The notes beneath the pieces are model-generated. The model was not told the DNA's origin and did no database searches. It saw only the letters and a program-made list of their open reading frames with translations. From the NCBI GenBank assembly GCA_964631745.1, contig CAZVWV010000030.1:1-30406 (forward strand): a DNA stretch of 30,406 nucleotides, given 5' to 3'. Below, one piece after another: positions 1 to 7,368 of the stretch; positions within the stretch are counted from its first letter, which is position 1, and every line of letters starts with the position of its first letter. The position numbers and the translations under genes were made by a program. This DNA comes from CAZVWV01 sp964631745. Lineage in GTDB: Bacteria > Bdellovibrionota_C > UBA2361 > JBGSMV01.

Positions 1-12
1 GAGAATTTCTCT

Positions 13-39
13 CTCCGTGACCTCCGTGTTCTCCGTGGT
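13..39. repeat. three 9-bp tandem CTCCGTG units
   Basis: CTCCGTG occurs at 13, 22 and 31, an exact period of 9. On the opposite strand it reads as repeated CACGGAG. Degenerate CTCCGTG / CACAGAG runs of this type occur as dispersed intergenic repeats in many unrelated bacterial genomes; that is recollection and was not searched here. No gene is visible in 1-203 apart from these repeats. Confidence 0.7.
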
Positions 40-131
40 TAAATTCAAATCGCGACAACTGCAAACTCCTGTTTTTCCTTTTGAAATCAAGAAATTACAG
101 CATCACCGCCACCTTTCTACCGGACAGCTGT

Positions 132-155
132 GCACCAGCTCAGGCACCAGCTCAG
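132..155. repeat. perfect 12-bp tandem duplication
   Basis: GCACCAGCTCAG occurs at 132-143 and again, unchanged, at 144-155. It lies about 50 bp beyond the stop codon of the leftward 136-aa gene, in sequence with no visible coding capacity. It is probably a slippage duplication. No function is inferred. Confidence 0.75.
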
Positions 156-203
156 AGGGGCAACAGCTCCGGAGTGCCTAGTCCCGAACATACGGCCACG
201 ACC

Positions 204-614
204 CTACAGCTCTTTCAACTCAACAAAATCCTTCTCGACCCCGAGCTCTTCTAAAACATAGTTCATAACCTTGGCGTCATCTTCAAGTCCGGTGGCAAAA
301 CTCTGTTCATTCACGGCGTCGTCGTCTAAAAGAAAATATCTAATCGCGCCAACAACTAAGGCTCGCTGCTGTTCATCGAACTCTTCGTAACGTTTTAGCA
401 ACGCCTCGCACCAGTCAAATAGCTGCTGAGCAGTCTGCAAATCGATCATGGGATTCTCGGCGGCGAGAGCTCGAATCTTTTCAATCTCAGCGGCAAGCTC
501 TGTCTGATATCGCCCAATTTCTTGGCTGGGCAAGGCCTCGCATAAGCTTTTAAAGGTCGGAATGACCGAGGGCGGGAACTTCGGTAAATGGTGTTTTCTT
601 CTTGAAAAGGGCAT
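204..614 (-). CDS. small DUF1232/YkvA-like hypothetical protein
   Basis: A 136-aa protein. The first 25 residues are basic and proline-rich. Residues 28-85 are predicted helical and charged. Residues 89-124 (GAIRYFLLDDDAVNE, then GLEDDAKVMNYVLEEL) resemble the core of the YkvA/DUF1232 family, where a short hydrophobic helix is followed by a D-D-A motif. The usual family segment is more hydrophobic and often membrane-associated; here it is acidic, so the protein is probably soluble. The cellular role of this family is not well established. The ATG at 614 has no convincing ribosome-binding site. It is divergent from the universal stress protein gene, with 66 bp between the two start codons. The family call is a motif-level impression only. 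Confidence 0.6.
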   Translation of the reverse strand: MPFSRRKHHLPKFPPSVIPTFKSLCEALPSQEIGRYQTELAAEIEKIRALAAENPMIDLQTAQQLFDWCEALLKRYEEFDEQQRALVVGAIRYFLLDDDAVNEQSFATGLEDDAKVMNYVLEELGVEKDFVELKEL

Positions 615-680
615 AAAGTTGGGAGGATCATAGTGAGATACTAATCGATACGCAAGTTAGTCTAAAATTAATGAGAACTT

Positions 681-1133
681 ATGATAAAAACCATTATAGT
701 CACGACTGACCTATCTGACGAATCCAAAGCAGCCTTTCCGCTCGCCAAAGAGCTGGCTAAGCGATTTAACTCAGAATTAATTTTGCTCGCAGTAGTCGAA
801 GATCTGTCGCAAGCGGCCATGGCATACGCCATGGACTTTCCCGTTCTGCCGGATGCGGACCTTCAACGACAACTCTTGGAACGGGTAAGCAAAGAGCTCG
901 AAGAGATCCGTAAGAGTTATTTTGCCGATACCTCCTGTGTGTGTTTGGTGCACGAGGCCCACGCGCCGGTGCACACCGAGGTCGTAAAGCTTGCAAGGCT
1001 TAAGAACGCAGACCTAATCATCATGGCCACTCACGGTCGCACGGGAATCGGTCGCTTGTTAATTGGCAGCGTGGCGGAAAAAATCGTCAGAGAGGCGCAT
1101 TGTCCGGTCCTGACCGTTCCTAATGCCAAATAA
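681..1133 (+). CDS. universal stress protein, UspA family
   Basis: A single-domain Usp of 150 aa, close to the family's usual ~145. The N-terminal strand IIVTTDLSDESKAAFPLA has the typical aspartate after the first beta strand. The C-terminal part carries the nucleotide-binding signature ATHGRTGIGRLLIGSVAEKI, the G-x2-G-x9-G-S motif with Ala at the first Gly, which is common in ATP-binding members. It ends in the canonical CPVLTVP strand. Usp proteins are cytoplasmic ATP-binding stress factors. The gene is convergent with a K+ channel gene, only 22 bp between the stops, and Usp domains often accompany ion transporters. A TAAAAT at 663-668 could be a -10 element close to the ATG; no good -35 is visible. 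Confidence 0.93.
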   Translation: MIKTIIVTTDLSDESKAAFPLAKELAKRFNSELILLAVVEDLSQAAMAYAMDFPVLPDADLQRQLLERVSKELEEIRKSYFADTSCVCLVHEAHAPVHTEVVKLARLKNADLIIMATHGRTGIGRLLIGSVAEKIVREAHCPVLTVPNAK

Positions 1134-1155
1134 TAATCTAGTAATAATTACTGCG

Positions 1156-2208
1156 CTACCCAACCAGCATAGATTCTAAGATCTGAAAGTCTTTCTTCTG
1201 TCCCAAGGCTATCAGCGTTGCTCCGGATTCTAAAACCGCGTCGGCTGCGGGATTTACAATCATCTTGCCGTTCTTTCCGATTAGGGCCGCGATAATCACA
1301 TTCGTGCGCTTTCTTATTTCAGCAGAATGCAACGAGGCACCCGCCAGGGGTGAGCCGTCCGGGATCACTAGCTCTTCCATCTGCAACTTATTTTCGTCCC
1401 CGCCTCCGGCGATATCGATAAAGTCAGTCACAAACGGGCGCAGGAGCCCGCTCGCAATTTTTTCGCCACCAATTCGGTATGGCGACAAAACTCTGGCTGC
1501 ACCGGCACGCGCCAGCCTCTTCTCGGAGGCCTCATCATCCGCGCGGCTAATAATGTAAATCTCTGGATTCAGATCGCGGCCACACATTATGGCGTATAAA
1601 TTATCAGAATCTTTCGGCATTAAAATCACGAGCTGTTTGGCGCGCTTTACACCTGCCGCCAAGAGAGCCTCCTCGGTCGTAACATCTCCCTTAATGGCCA
1701 CAAAGCCTGCCCGCTTAGCGCCCTCCACTCGCGCTTCATCTTTATCAACGATTACGAATTTGCGTCCGGCCTGCCGGAGATGCTTGGCAGCGATCTGACA
1801 TAAACGCCCATACCCGCAAAGTATGGCGTGCCCATCCATACGGTCAACTATCTCTTGCATATCCTTCCTCTCAAAAACCCAACGGATCTGATTCTCAATA
1901 ATTTTTGCAGCCAAGCGCGGCAGCACGGCCGTTGCGACCCCTACCCCCAAAAAGATCAGCGCCACGGCAAAAAGCCTTCCGTGCGGGGTAAGCGGATGAA
2001 CTTCCCCATACCCAACAGTCGAAAGGGTAATGACGGTCATATAAAAAGCGTCAAAGAGCGGCCAGCCTTCAATCCCATAAAACCCGAGTGTGCCGACCAA
2101 CACCACTGTCACCACAGCCAAGAGATAGAGCAAAATCTCTCTCGATTCTCTCACCCCGCTTTCAGCCCGAGGGGCAAATTCATCTTCCTTAAGCATACCT
2201 TTCGCCAA
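1156..2208 (-). CDS. two-helix potassium channel with cytoplasmic RCK (TrkA-N/TrkA-C) domain
   Basis: A 350-aa channel subunit. A first membrane helix spans about residues 25-45. The pore loop follows, with selectivity filter TVGYGE at 64-69, and a second helix at about 77-98. The cytoplasmic part has a Rossmann RCK/TrkA-N domain (CGYGRLCQIA from 131, glycine-rich nucleotide loop) and a TrkA-C domain from about 265 to the end. This is the Kch/MthK architecture: a tetrameric K+ channel in the inner membrane gated by ligands bound to RCK domains. The ATG at 2208 is divergent from murJ with only 29 bp between start codons, so the two promoters must overlap one another or the reading frames. Confidence 0.93.
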   Translation of the reverse strand: MAKGMLKEDEFAPRAESGVRESREILLYLLAVVTVVLVGTLGFYGIEGWPLFDAFYMTVITLSTVGYGEVHPLTPHGRLFAVALIFLGVGVATAVLPRLAAKIIENQIRWVFERKDMQEIVDRMDGHAILCGYGRLCQIAAKHLRQAGRKFVIVDKDEARVEGAKRAGFVAIKGDVTTEEALLAAGVKRAKQLVILMPKDSDNLYAIMCGRDLNPEIYIISRADDEASEKRLARAGAARVLSPYRIGGEKIASGLLRPFVTDFIDIAGGGDENKLQMEELVIPDGSPLAGASLHSAEIRKRTNVIIAALIGKNGKMIVNPAADAVLESGATLIALGQKKDFQILESMLVG

Positions 2209-2237
2209 CGATTCCCTACTGCTATTTATAGTACAGA

Positions 2238-3857
2238 ATGAACAGCTCGCATAGCATCGTTAGAGGAACAAGCATCGTGTCGGCCCTGACACTGCTGAGC
2301 CGCATTTTTGGATTCGTGCGCGATCTGCTCGTCGCCAAACTTTTTGGCGCAACCATGCTTGCGGATGCCTTTTACGTGGCTTTTCGGGTTCCGAATTTAC
2401 TCAGAAGCTTAGTTGCGGAAGGCGCTCTTTCAGCGGCATTTGTGCCACTCCTCTCAGCGCGCTTGGTGAAGGGACACTCAGAAGCGAAACAGGCTTTGCG
2501 TGAGGTTGCCGGATTCTTGTTGGTAGCGACGGCAGTTCTAAGTGCCCTTGGTATTTTGTACGCGCCTGAGATCATATCCGTCTTAGCGCCAGGATTCCTG
2601 AATAATCCCGGCAAAACGGATGTGTGTATAAAGCTCACGCGCATTATGATGCCGTATATTCTGTTTGTAAGCATGGTTGCCATGCTAAACGGCGCCTTAA
2701 ACTCTGTTAAAATCTTCGGGGCAGCCGCTTGGGCACAGGTGCTAATGAACATCACCTTGATCGTGGGTGCGCTGTTAGCGGCCCTCTTCAACGGCGTGCA
2801 CGCCGTTGAGGTGCTCTCCTGGTCGGTCATTGTTGGCGGAATAGTGCAGGTAATAGCCCAATTTCCGGCGCTGAAGCGAGCCGGCTTTTTGATTTGGCCG
2901 CATTTTAGACTCTTCTCTTCCAATATTAGTGAGTTGCTAAGGCTTATGCTTCCGGCGATTTTCGGGGCTACGGTTTATCAGCTCTCTATCTTTATCAACA
3001 CATTATTTGCCTCTCTCCTGCCGGACGGCTCAGTCTCTTGGTTGTTTTACGCAGATCGGCTGACACAGCTTCCAATCGGTATTTTCTCGATCGCCTTGGC
3101 CTCAGTTTTGTTACCGGCGCTCTCGCATGCGGCTGCCAAAGAGGATCATCATGAGTTCTCTAGTCATCTAGTAGATTCTCTGCGCTATACTAGTTTTATT
3201 ATAATTCCTCTCTCGGCCCTGATCTTTCATTTCGCAGAACCGTTAATCGCAGTCATGTTTGAACGCGGGGCATTCACGGAACACGATTCCCAAATGACGG
3301 CCGTGGCGGTCTGCGCCTTGTCGCTGGGTTTATGGAGCGCAAGCTGCCAAAGCTTGGTTGCACGTGCCTTTATGGCCAGGCGCTCTACCTGGGTGCCGAC
3401 CTTCGTGGGGATAGGTTCACTCGCCGTCGGCGCGCCCCTAGCTTTAATGCTAATGGGGCCAGCGCAAACCAACGACAGCTCAAACCTGGCGGCATTTGTT
3501 TACTATGTGCAGAGTGCCTTACCGTCCATGCAGTTTGATTTAAGGCATGCCGGATTGGGAATCGCTTCCAGTCTGGCTTCGCTGATTGCATTTATCTTAC
3601 TGCTAAAGATTCTCACTTCTAAAATAGCCCTGAATCTTTCAGCCTTCGTAGCCTGCACTATAAAGACTCTGCTAGCTAGCATTCTAACAATCTGGGCTTT
3701 GCGAGCGCTTGAACTAAAGGGACAGACCCATTTTTTATTGCTTGCACACGGGGCCATCGGCAGCGCAGCCATTCTCGGCATGCTTTACCTCTTCAGAAGT
3801 TTGGAGTTAAAAGAAGTGCTGGTGCTATGCAACCGCCTCTTTCATAAGCAACGATAA
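2238..3857 (+). CDS. murJ: lipid II flippase MurJ (MviN family)
   Basis: An integral membrane protein of 539 aa with about 14 hydrophobic segments, matching MurJ/MviN (usually 510-540 aa). Characteristic N-terminal features are SALTLLSRIFGFVRDLLVAK and AFYVAFRVPNLLRSLVAEGA, including the conserved arginines of the central cavity, followed by AFVPLLS. MurJ moves lipid-linked peptidoglycan precursor across the inner membrane. No Shine-Dalgarno sequence precedes the ATG; instead TATAGT at 2227-2232 ends 5 bp before it, which would predict a very short or absent leader. Downstream, after 47 bp, lies the FliH/FliI-like pair on the same strand. MurJ is not normally linked to export ATPase genes, so the functional meaning of this order is unclear. 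Confidence 0.96.
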   Translation: MNSSHSIVRGTSIVSALTLLSRIFGFVRDLLVAKLFGATMLADAFYVAFRVPNLLRSLVAEGALSAAFVPLLSARLVKGHSEAKQALREVAGFLLVATAVLSALGILYAPEIISVLAPGFLNNPGKTDVCIKLTRIMMPYILFVSMVAMLNGALNSVKIFGAAAWAQVLMNITLIVGALLAALFNGVHAVEVLSWSVIVGGIVQVIAQFPALKRAGFLIWPHFRLFSSNISELLRLMLPAIFGATVYQLSIFINTLFASLLPDGSVSWLFYADRLTQLPIGIFSIALASVLLPALSHAAAKEDHHEFSSHLVDSLRYTSFIIIPLSALIFHFAEPLIAVMFERGAFTEHDSQMTAVAVCALSLGLWSASCQSLVARAFMARRSTWVPTFVGIGSLAVGAPLALMLMGPAQTNDSSNLAAFVYYVQSALPSMQFDLRHAGLGIASSLASLIAFILLLKILTSKIALNLSAFVACTIKTLLASILTIWALRALELKGQTHFLLLAHGAIGSAAILGMLYLFRSLELKEVLVLCNRLFHKQR

Positions 3858-3904
3858 CATCCCAAGGCCTTGCGGAGCTGCCCCTTGAACTGAGGACTCA
3901 CTTG

Positions 3905-4663
3905 ATGAGCCCACCCGTGCTATCCCCTTCCAGAGCCCTTTCTTGCCGTTCTTTTTTTTGTAAAAAACACAGAAATATACTCTCCCACAGGAAACTTTTG
4001 AAAAATATTTACGATAAGGTGTTAGGCATCCCCGTGCGAAAAGTTATGAAGTCGGCAATAAAAGCAAAATATCGCCCTGCTGCGGCAACTATCGAAAATC
4101 ATCTTAGACTGGCTTATGTGCTTGTAAATACGGCAGAAAGCCATGCTAAAAAGATGCTTAAAGAAGCCAGAACAGGAGCTGCCCGTTGTGCCAAACGAGC
4201 TAAGAAACGCGCGCGCTTGTTGGGCCTTAAGCAAGGAAAGATAGAGGCTGCCAAGGCACTGGCCGACGAGATTAAACAACTTCGCTTAAGAGTTGCCGAT
4301 TCGCTAACGAATTCAAAACGGGAGTGCCTTGAACTTGCTGTTTCCGTGGCAAAAGAGGTGATCGGCCAAGAACTCACCCTTCAGCCAGATGCCCTAATAG
4401 CGCGCATTGAACGTGCCTTCCAGGAGCTAGATACGAGTTCCGGAACTTACCTCTTCCTAAACTCAGATGAGTTACGGCGATTATCGCCTGACTCACAAAT
4501 CAAGCTTAAAGCGATCTGCCCCAAAATTACTGCGGACGACTCTCTGGAGCAGGGCAACGCAATATTACAGGCCAGCTCTGGGCAGGTGGAACTTAACTGG
4601 GGCGCACATCTTGAACGCATAGCGCAAACCTTGCGACACCATCTTACGGCACAGAATGAATAA
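3905..4663 (+). CDS. FliH/SctL-like stator protein of an export ATPase
   Basis: About 250 aa from ATG 3905 (a TTG at 3902 is also possible). The FliH-like part begins near residue 45: a segment resembling the SctL start (KVMKSAIKAKY), then a basic, Ala/Lys/Arg-rich predicted coiled coil at about 75-150. A C-terminal domain follows, with AVSVAKEVIGQEL and DALIARIERAF, the pattern by which FliH/SctL binds the hexameric ATPase. The first ~45 residues are not family-like, so the true start may be GTG 4019 or ATG 4046; an AGGA lies 9 bp before ATG 3905. The last 8 bases overlap the ATPase gene (ATGAATAA), indicating translational coupling. Partner assignment rests on this overlap and the C-terminal motif. 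Confidence 0.8.
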   Translation: MSPPVLSPSRALSCRSFFCKKHRNILSHRKLLKNIYDKVLGIPVRKVMKSAIKAKYRPAAATIENHLRLAYVLVNTAESHAKKMLKEARTGAARCAKRAKKRARLLGLKQGKIEAAKALADEIKQLRLRVADSLTNSKRECLELAVSVAKEVIGQELTLQPDALIARIERAFQELDTSSGTYLFLNSDELRRLSPDSQIKLKAICPKITADDSLEQGNAILQASSGQVELNWGAHLERIAQTLRHHLTAQNE

Positions 4664-5972
4664 TCAAAGCGTATTGGGGCTTACGGATTATATTGCAGAG
4701 ATCCCGCGTACCGTACGGATCGGGAAGATCGTGTCCACGCGAGGTTCGCTCCTTATTGCACAGATCCCGAGCGCCGCTCTGGGTGAAAAGTGTCTTATTA
4801 ATCTTAAGAATTCGCGCCATCTCGAGGCCCAAATCGTTGGGTTTGACGGTGACTACGCTACCCTTGCCCCCTTCGACTACACAGACGGTGTATCACCCGG
4901 CGCCGGTGTTAGAAGCACCGGTCAATCCCCGAGCGTTAAAATTTCGGAGGCCTTGATTGGTAAAGTCGTGGACGCCTTTGGTAACCCGCTAGAGGGTGAT
5001 TCTATCATGGCGCCGGAGAGGTCTATCAGCGCGCCCTCGCCCAATCCCCTTAGCAGAACGCCCATCAATCAAGCGCTCACCACGGGAGTGCGCGCTTTGG
5101 ATGCGTTCTGCACCATCGGGTACGGCCAGCGGCTGGGCTTATTTGCTGGTGCCGGAGTTGGCAAATCTACACTGCTCGGGATGATCGCTAGAAACGCTGA
5201 GGTCGATCTAGCAGTGATCGCCTTGGTTGGAGAACGTGGCAGAGAGGTGTCGGAATTTATTAACGACTCGTTAGGCGAAACCGGCCTAAGAAAATCGATC
5301 GTTGTAGTCAGCACCTCCGATCAAAGCCCCATCAAGCGCCAACTGGGTGTTGAGACCGCTACTGCCATAGCGGAACATTTTAGAGATAAAGGTAAACGGG
5401 TGCTGCTCTTGGTTGATTCGCTAACTAGAGCGGCGCGCGCCATTCGGGACGTTTCGCTCTCGGCCGGTGATGTTCCTGTGCGTCAGGGGTACACGACCTC
5501 GGTTTATACACAGTTACCGCGCCTGCTCGAACGAGCCGGAAACAATGCGCATGGTTCCATCACTGCTATCTATACCGTGCTAACAGCGGGAACGGACGAG
5601 ATCGACCCGCTGGGAGAAGAGGTAAAGAGCATCCTAGATGGGCACATCGTGTTGGATTCGAAACTCGCAGAGCTGGGCATTCGACCGGCCATAAGCACAG
5701 CCCTCTCGATCTCACGCTTATTTACGAAATTAAACGATGCCAATCAGGTTAGGAATGCGACGAGCGTATTAAGGGCCTTAGCGCGATTAAGAAAGGATAA
5801 AGATATTCTTCTCTTTGGTGGTACTCCGGATGAAGAGCTAAAGCAGATTCTGGCTGTAGAAGATGCGCTGCTAAATTTCCTAACTCAACGGCCCTATGAA
5901 AAATCTTCACTGGACGAGGCTAGAAATTGGCTTAGCTCATTGGCGGAACTTGTCTCAAAGAAGAGAACTTAA
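4656..5972 (+). CDS. FliI/SctN-like flagellar or type III export ATPase
   Basis: A 438-aa protein of the usual length for FliI/SctN/YscN. An N-terminal beta-barrel region (to about 100) is followed by the ATPase core with Walker A GAGVGKST (165-172), GERGREV with the catalytic Glu at 193, and Walker B VLLLVDS (249-255). Also present is the family-specific stretch SLTRAARAIRDVSLSAGDVP, then GYTTSVYTQLPRLLERAG. SILDGHIVL separates it from F1-ATPase beta and Rho. The role is to unfold and deliver substrates to a flagellar-type export gate at the inner membrane, with FliH/SctL as stator. No gate, ring, rod or chaperone genes occur in the window, so flagellar versus secretion use cannot be decided. 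Its stop overlaps the convergent gene's end by 4 bp. Confidence 0.94.
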   Translation: MNNQSVLGLTDYIAEIPRTVRIGKIVSTRGSLLIAQIPSAALGEKCLINLKNSRHLEAQIVGFDGDYATLAPFDYTDGVSPGAGVRSTGQSPSVKISEALIGKVVDAFGNPLEGDSIMAPERSISAPSPNPLSRTPINQALTTGVRALDAFCTIGYGQRLGLFAGAGVGKSTLLGMIARNAEVDLAVIALVGERGREVSEFINDSLGETGLRKSIVVVSTSDQSPIKRQLGVETATAIAEHFRDKGKRVLLLVDSLTRAARAIRDVSLSAGDVPVRQGYTTSVYTQLPRLLERAGNNAHGSITAIYTVLTAGTDEIDPLGEEVKSILDGHIVLDSKLAELGIRPAISTALSISRLFTKLNDANQVRNATSVLRALARLRKDKDILLFGGTPDEELKQILAVEDALLNFLTQRPYEKSSLDEARNWLSSLAELVSKKRT

Positions 5973-6244
5973 CGTTCAATTCCGTAAAGCGTCCATTTAT
6001 AGCCCGCCTCAGGTTCCCCCTCACGCAACATCAGGCTCCATCCCTTTTGCGGCGGCGACTGTTGGCCATCACTCCAGAGCTTCACAGTCTGACCCTCTGT
6101 ATCGCGGACGAATTCCGCGCCCTCATGACGCAAGTCCCATGACTCGGGGCGCACCCCTGTTGGGTACCTGCTAGATAAAACTTCCTTTACGACTATGCGC
6201 CTCGGCAATCGCTCTGAATGTGACTTTACTGAGTTAAACGTCAT
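5969..6244 (-). CDS. small hypothetical protein, second gene of a two-gene operon
   Basis: A 91-aa protein I do not recognise. It has a basic N-terminus (SHSERLPRRIVVKEV) and then a string of short, strand-like segments rich in Trp, Gly and charged residues (RPESWDLRHEGAEF, TVKLWSDG, GWSLMLREGE, GYKWTLYG). This suggests a compact all-beta fold. There is no signal peptide or membrane segment. It starts 15 bp after the 125-aa gene and is almost certainly cotranscribed with it. The 3' end overlaps the end of the export ATPase gene on the opposite strand by 4 bp. No function is proposed. Confidence 0.65.
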   Translation of the reverse strand: MTFNSVKSHSERLPRRIVVKEVLSSRYPTGVRPESWDLRHEGAEFVRDTEGQTVKLWSDGQQSPPQKGWSLMLREGEPEAGYKWTLYGIER

Positions 6245-6259
6245 CGAATTCAGACCAAC

Positions 6260-6637
6260 TCAGCCTTCAGAAGCCACGGTCTCTTCAACCTGCATCGCGA
6301 AAAAAGGAGATGGGCCTCTGCGCACATCTCGCAACACTTCCGCTGCTTCTTTGGTCTCAATCGGGGACCACTCGATCTGCGGCTCTCCCCTTGTTCCTGG
6401 CTCTCCAATCTTTGTTGGCACCAAAAAGAGCTGTCCTGAAATTGCATCGGATTTCGGAATCAGACGCACGATCGTGACTGAAGTTTTCTTGTGATCTGCC
6501 GTTTTTTTGGCAGCGCGGCGTAACTCTTCGACGCTCTTTCCCATAACCCACTGGTTTCTACCAACTCCGGGGGTCGCATATACATCGCGTCCACCTTCGA
6601 TATCACGCTCAAGATCCATTAAGTAATCAATAGACAT
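6260..6637 (-). CDS. hypothetical protein, first gene of a two-gene operon
   Basis: A 125-aa soluble protein of unknown family. ATG 6637 is preceded by AAGG at a suitable distance, which supports this strand over an overlapping rightward frame. The N-terminus (DYLMDLERDIEGGRDVYATP) is acidic. A Lys-rich helix follows (SVEELRRAAKKTADHKK), then alternating hydrophobic segments (TSVTIVRLI, GQLFLVPT) and a terminal helix. No catalytic motif, signal peptide or membrane span is seen. It is followed after 15 bp by the 91-aa gene. The pair lies between the HU gene and the export ATPase gene. Confidence 0.65.
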   Translation of the reverse strand: MSIDYLMDLERDIEGGRDVYATPGVGRNQWVMGKSVEELRRAAKKTADHKKTSVTIVRLIPKSDAISGQLFLVPTKIGEPGTRGEPQIEWSPIETKEAAEVLRDVRRGPSPFFAMQVEETVASEG

Positions 6638-6697
6638 ACGTACCTTAAATTAGCTTACTTTACCTAGACTTTAAAAATCGCTCTTTATTCTAATATA

Positions 6698-6711
6698 CCG
6701 CAAAAATGCGG
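6698..6711 (-). terminator. short hairpin downstream of the HU gene
   Basis: CCGCA-AAAA-TGCGG forms a 5-bp stem with a 4-nt loop, 35 bp past the HU stop codon. Read leftward it is followed by an A/T-rich stretch (TATATTAGAAT) but not by an uninterrupted T run. It is a plausible weak intrinsic terminator separating HU from the two-gene operon. Confidence 0.4.
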
Positions 6712-6745
6712 ACAATCCGCTCACAGCCTCGCCTGTTAAAATCGA

Positions 6746-7045
6746 TCAAGATCCCTGTTGATTATCTTCGACAACATCGATGCGCTCCTTTAGCTCCTTA
6801 CCAACTTTAAAAAATGGCAGCTTCTTCGGGGGAACACTAATCTTTTCGCCCGTCTTGGGGTTACGTCCTTGGTATGCCTGATATTCCTTTACCACGAAGC
6901 TTCCAAATCCACGAATCTCGATACGCCCACCCTGCACCAAGGCATCCCGCATCTTGCGATAAACGAGCTGTACCACCTCTTCCGCCTGCATTACGTTCAG
7001 GCCTGATTTCTCAGCGAGCTTTTCTATTAGTTCTGACTTGTTCAC
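6746..7045 (-). CDS. HU/IHF-family DNA-binding protein
   Basis: A 99-aa nucleoid protein of the HU/IHF family. It opens MNKSELIEKLAEKSGL, typical of HU/IHF, followed by the helical dimerisation region. RIEIRGFGSF lies at the base of the DNA-binding arm, and the arm itself contains GRNPKTGEKISVPPKKLPFFK. The tail after FKVGKELKERI is slightly extended and acidic. The Arg-Asn-Pro tip that intercalates into bent DNA is intact. HU versus IHF-beta cannot be decided from one subunit. The start is GTG 7045, preceded by a good ribosome-binding site (AAGGGGGA). The gene has its own promoter about 120 bp upstream and a long leader. Confidence 0.95.
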   Translation of the reverse strand: MNKSELIEKLAEKSGLNVMQAEEVVQLVYRKMRDALVQGGRIEIRGFGSFVVKEYQAYQGRNPKTGEKISVPPKKLPFFKVGKELKERIDVVEDNQQGS

Positions 7046-7166
7046 AAAGTCCCCCTTAATTCCGATACAAACACTAGTTATCCTTCAACTTTTTGGGAAA
7101 TAGTACTCAAACCTTATGACTCTTTACGGTGTGAAGCAACAGGAGATCTCTTCGGCCCCTAAAGAA

Positions 7167-7196
7167 GTTATAAGCTAGCTAACATAATGATGTCAA
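7167..7196 (-). promoter_or_regulatory. sigma70-type promoter for the HU gene
   Basis: On the leftward strand TTGACA (7191-7196) and TATAAC (7167-7172) are separated by 18 bp. This is the clearest housekeeping promoter in the window. The predicted start near 7160 gives a leader of about 115 nt before the GTG. The leader begins with a possible small hairpin (CTTCTTTAGGGGCCGAAG). Confidence 0.7.
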
Positions 7197-7316
7197 AAGA
7201 GATTAGAAAGATTTCAAAATATTTCAAGGGGTTAAACGCTGTTTGTGGATTTGCTTCGAAGCACAATATTCGGAAACCAGTTCTAGCAGGACGACTCCGC
7301 CAGAAAAGGACGGAAA

Positions 7317-7345
7317 GCCCGGGTTGGCGAACTTAACCCCCGGGC
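7317..7345 (-). terminator. GC-rich hairpin after the outer-membrane barrel gene
   Basis: Perfect 7-bp arms GCCCGGG and CCCGGGC are separated by 15 nt. Read leftward, the hairpin lies 24 bp past the stop of the barrel gene and is followed by TTTCCGTCCTTTTC. That is T-rich but interrupted, so it is a probable intrinsic terminator of modest strength. The remainder of the 323-bp gap 7046-7368 holds the HU leader and promoter and nothing else I can support. Confidence 0.5.
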
Positions 7346-7368
7346 GATTCCTGTCGCTTTACGAATTT

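Noticed and set aside
4656..5972. F1-ATPase beta subunit or Rho factor
   Set aside because: The stretches beginning SLTRAARAIRDVSLSAGD and SILDGHIVL are specific to FliI/SctN; no other ATP synthase genes are nearby.
6195..6494. Rightward 99-aa frame overlapping the two-gene operon
   Set aside because: No ribosome-binding site and low-complexity content; the leftward frames have a proper start and contiguous operon spacing.
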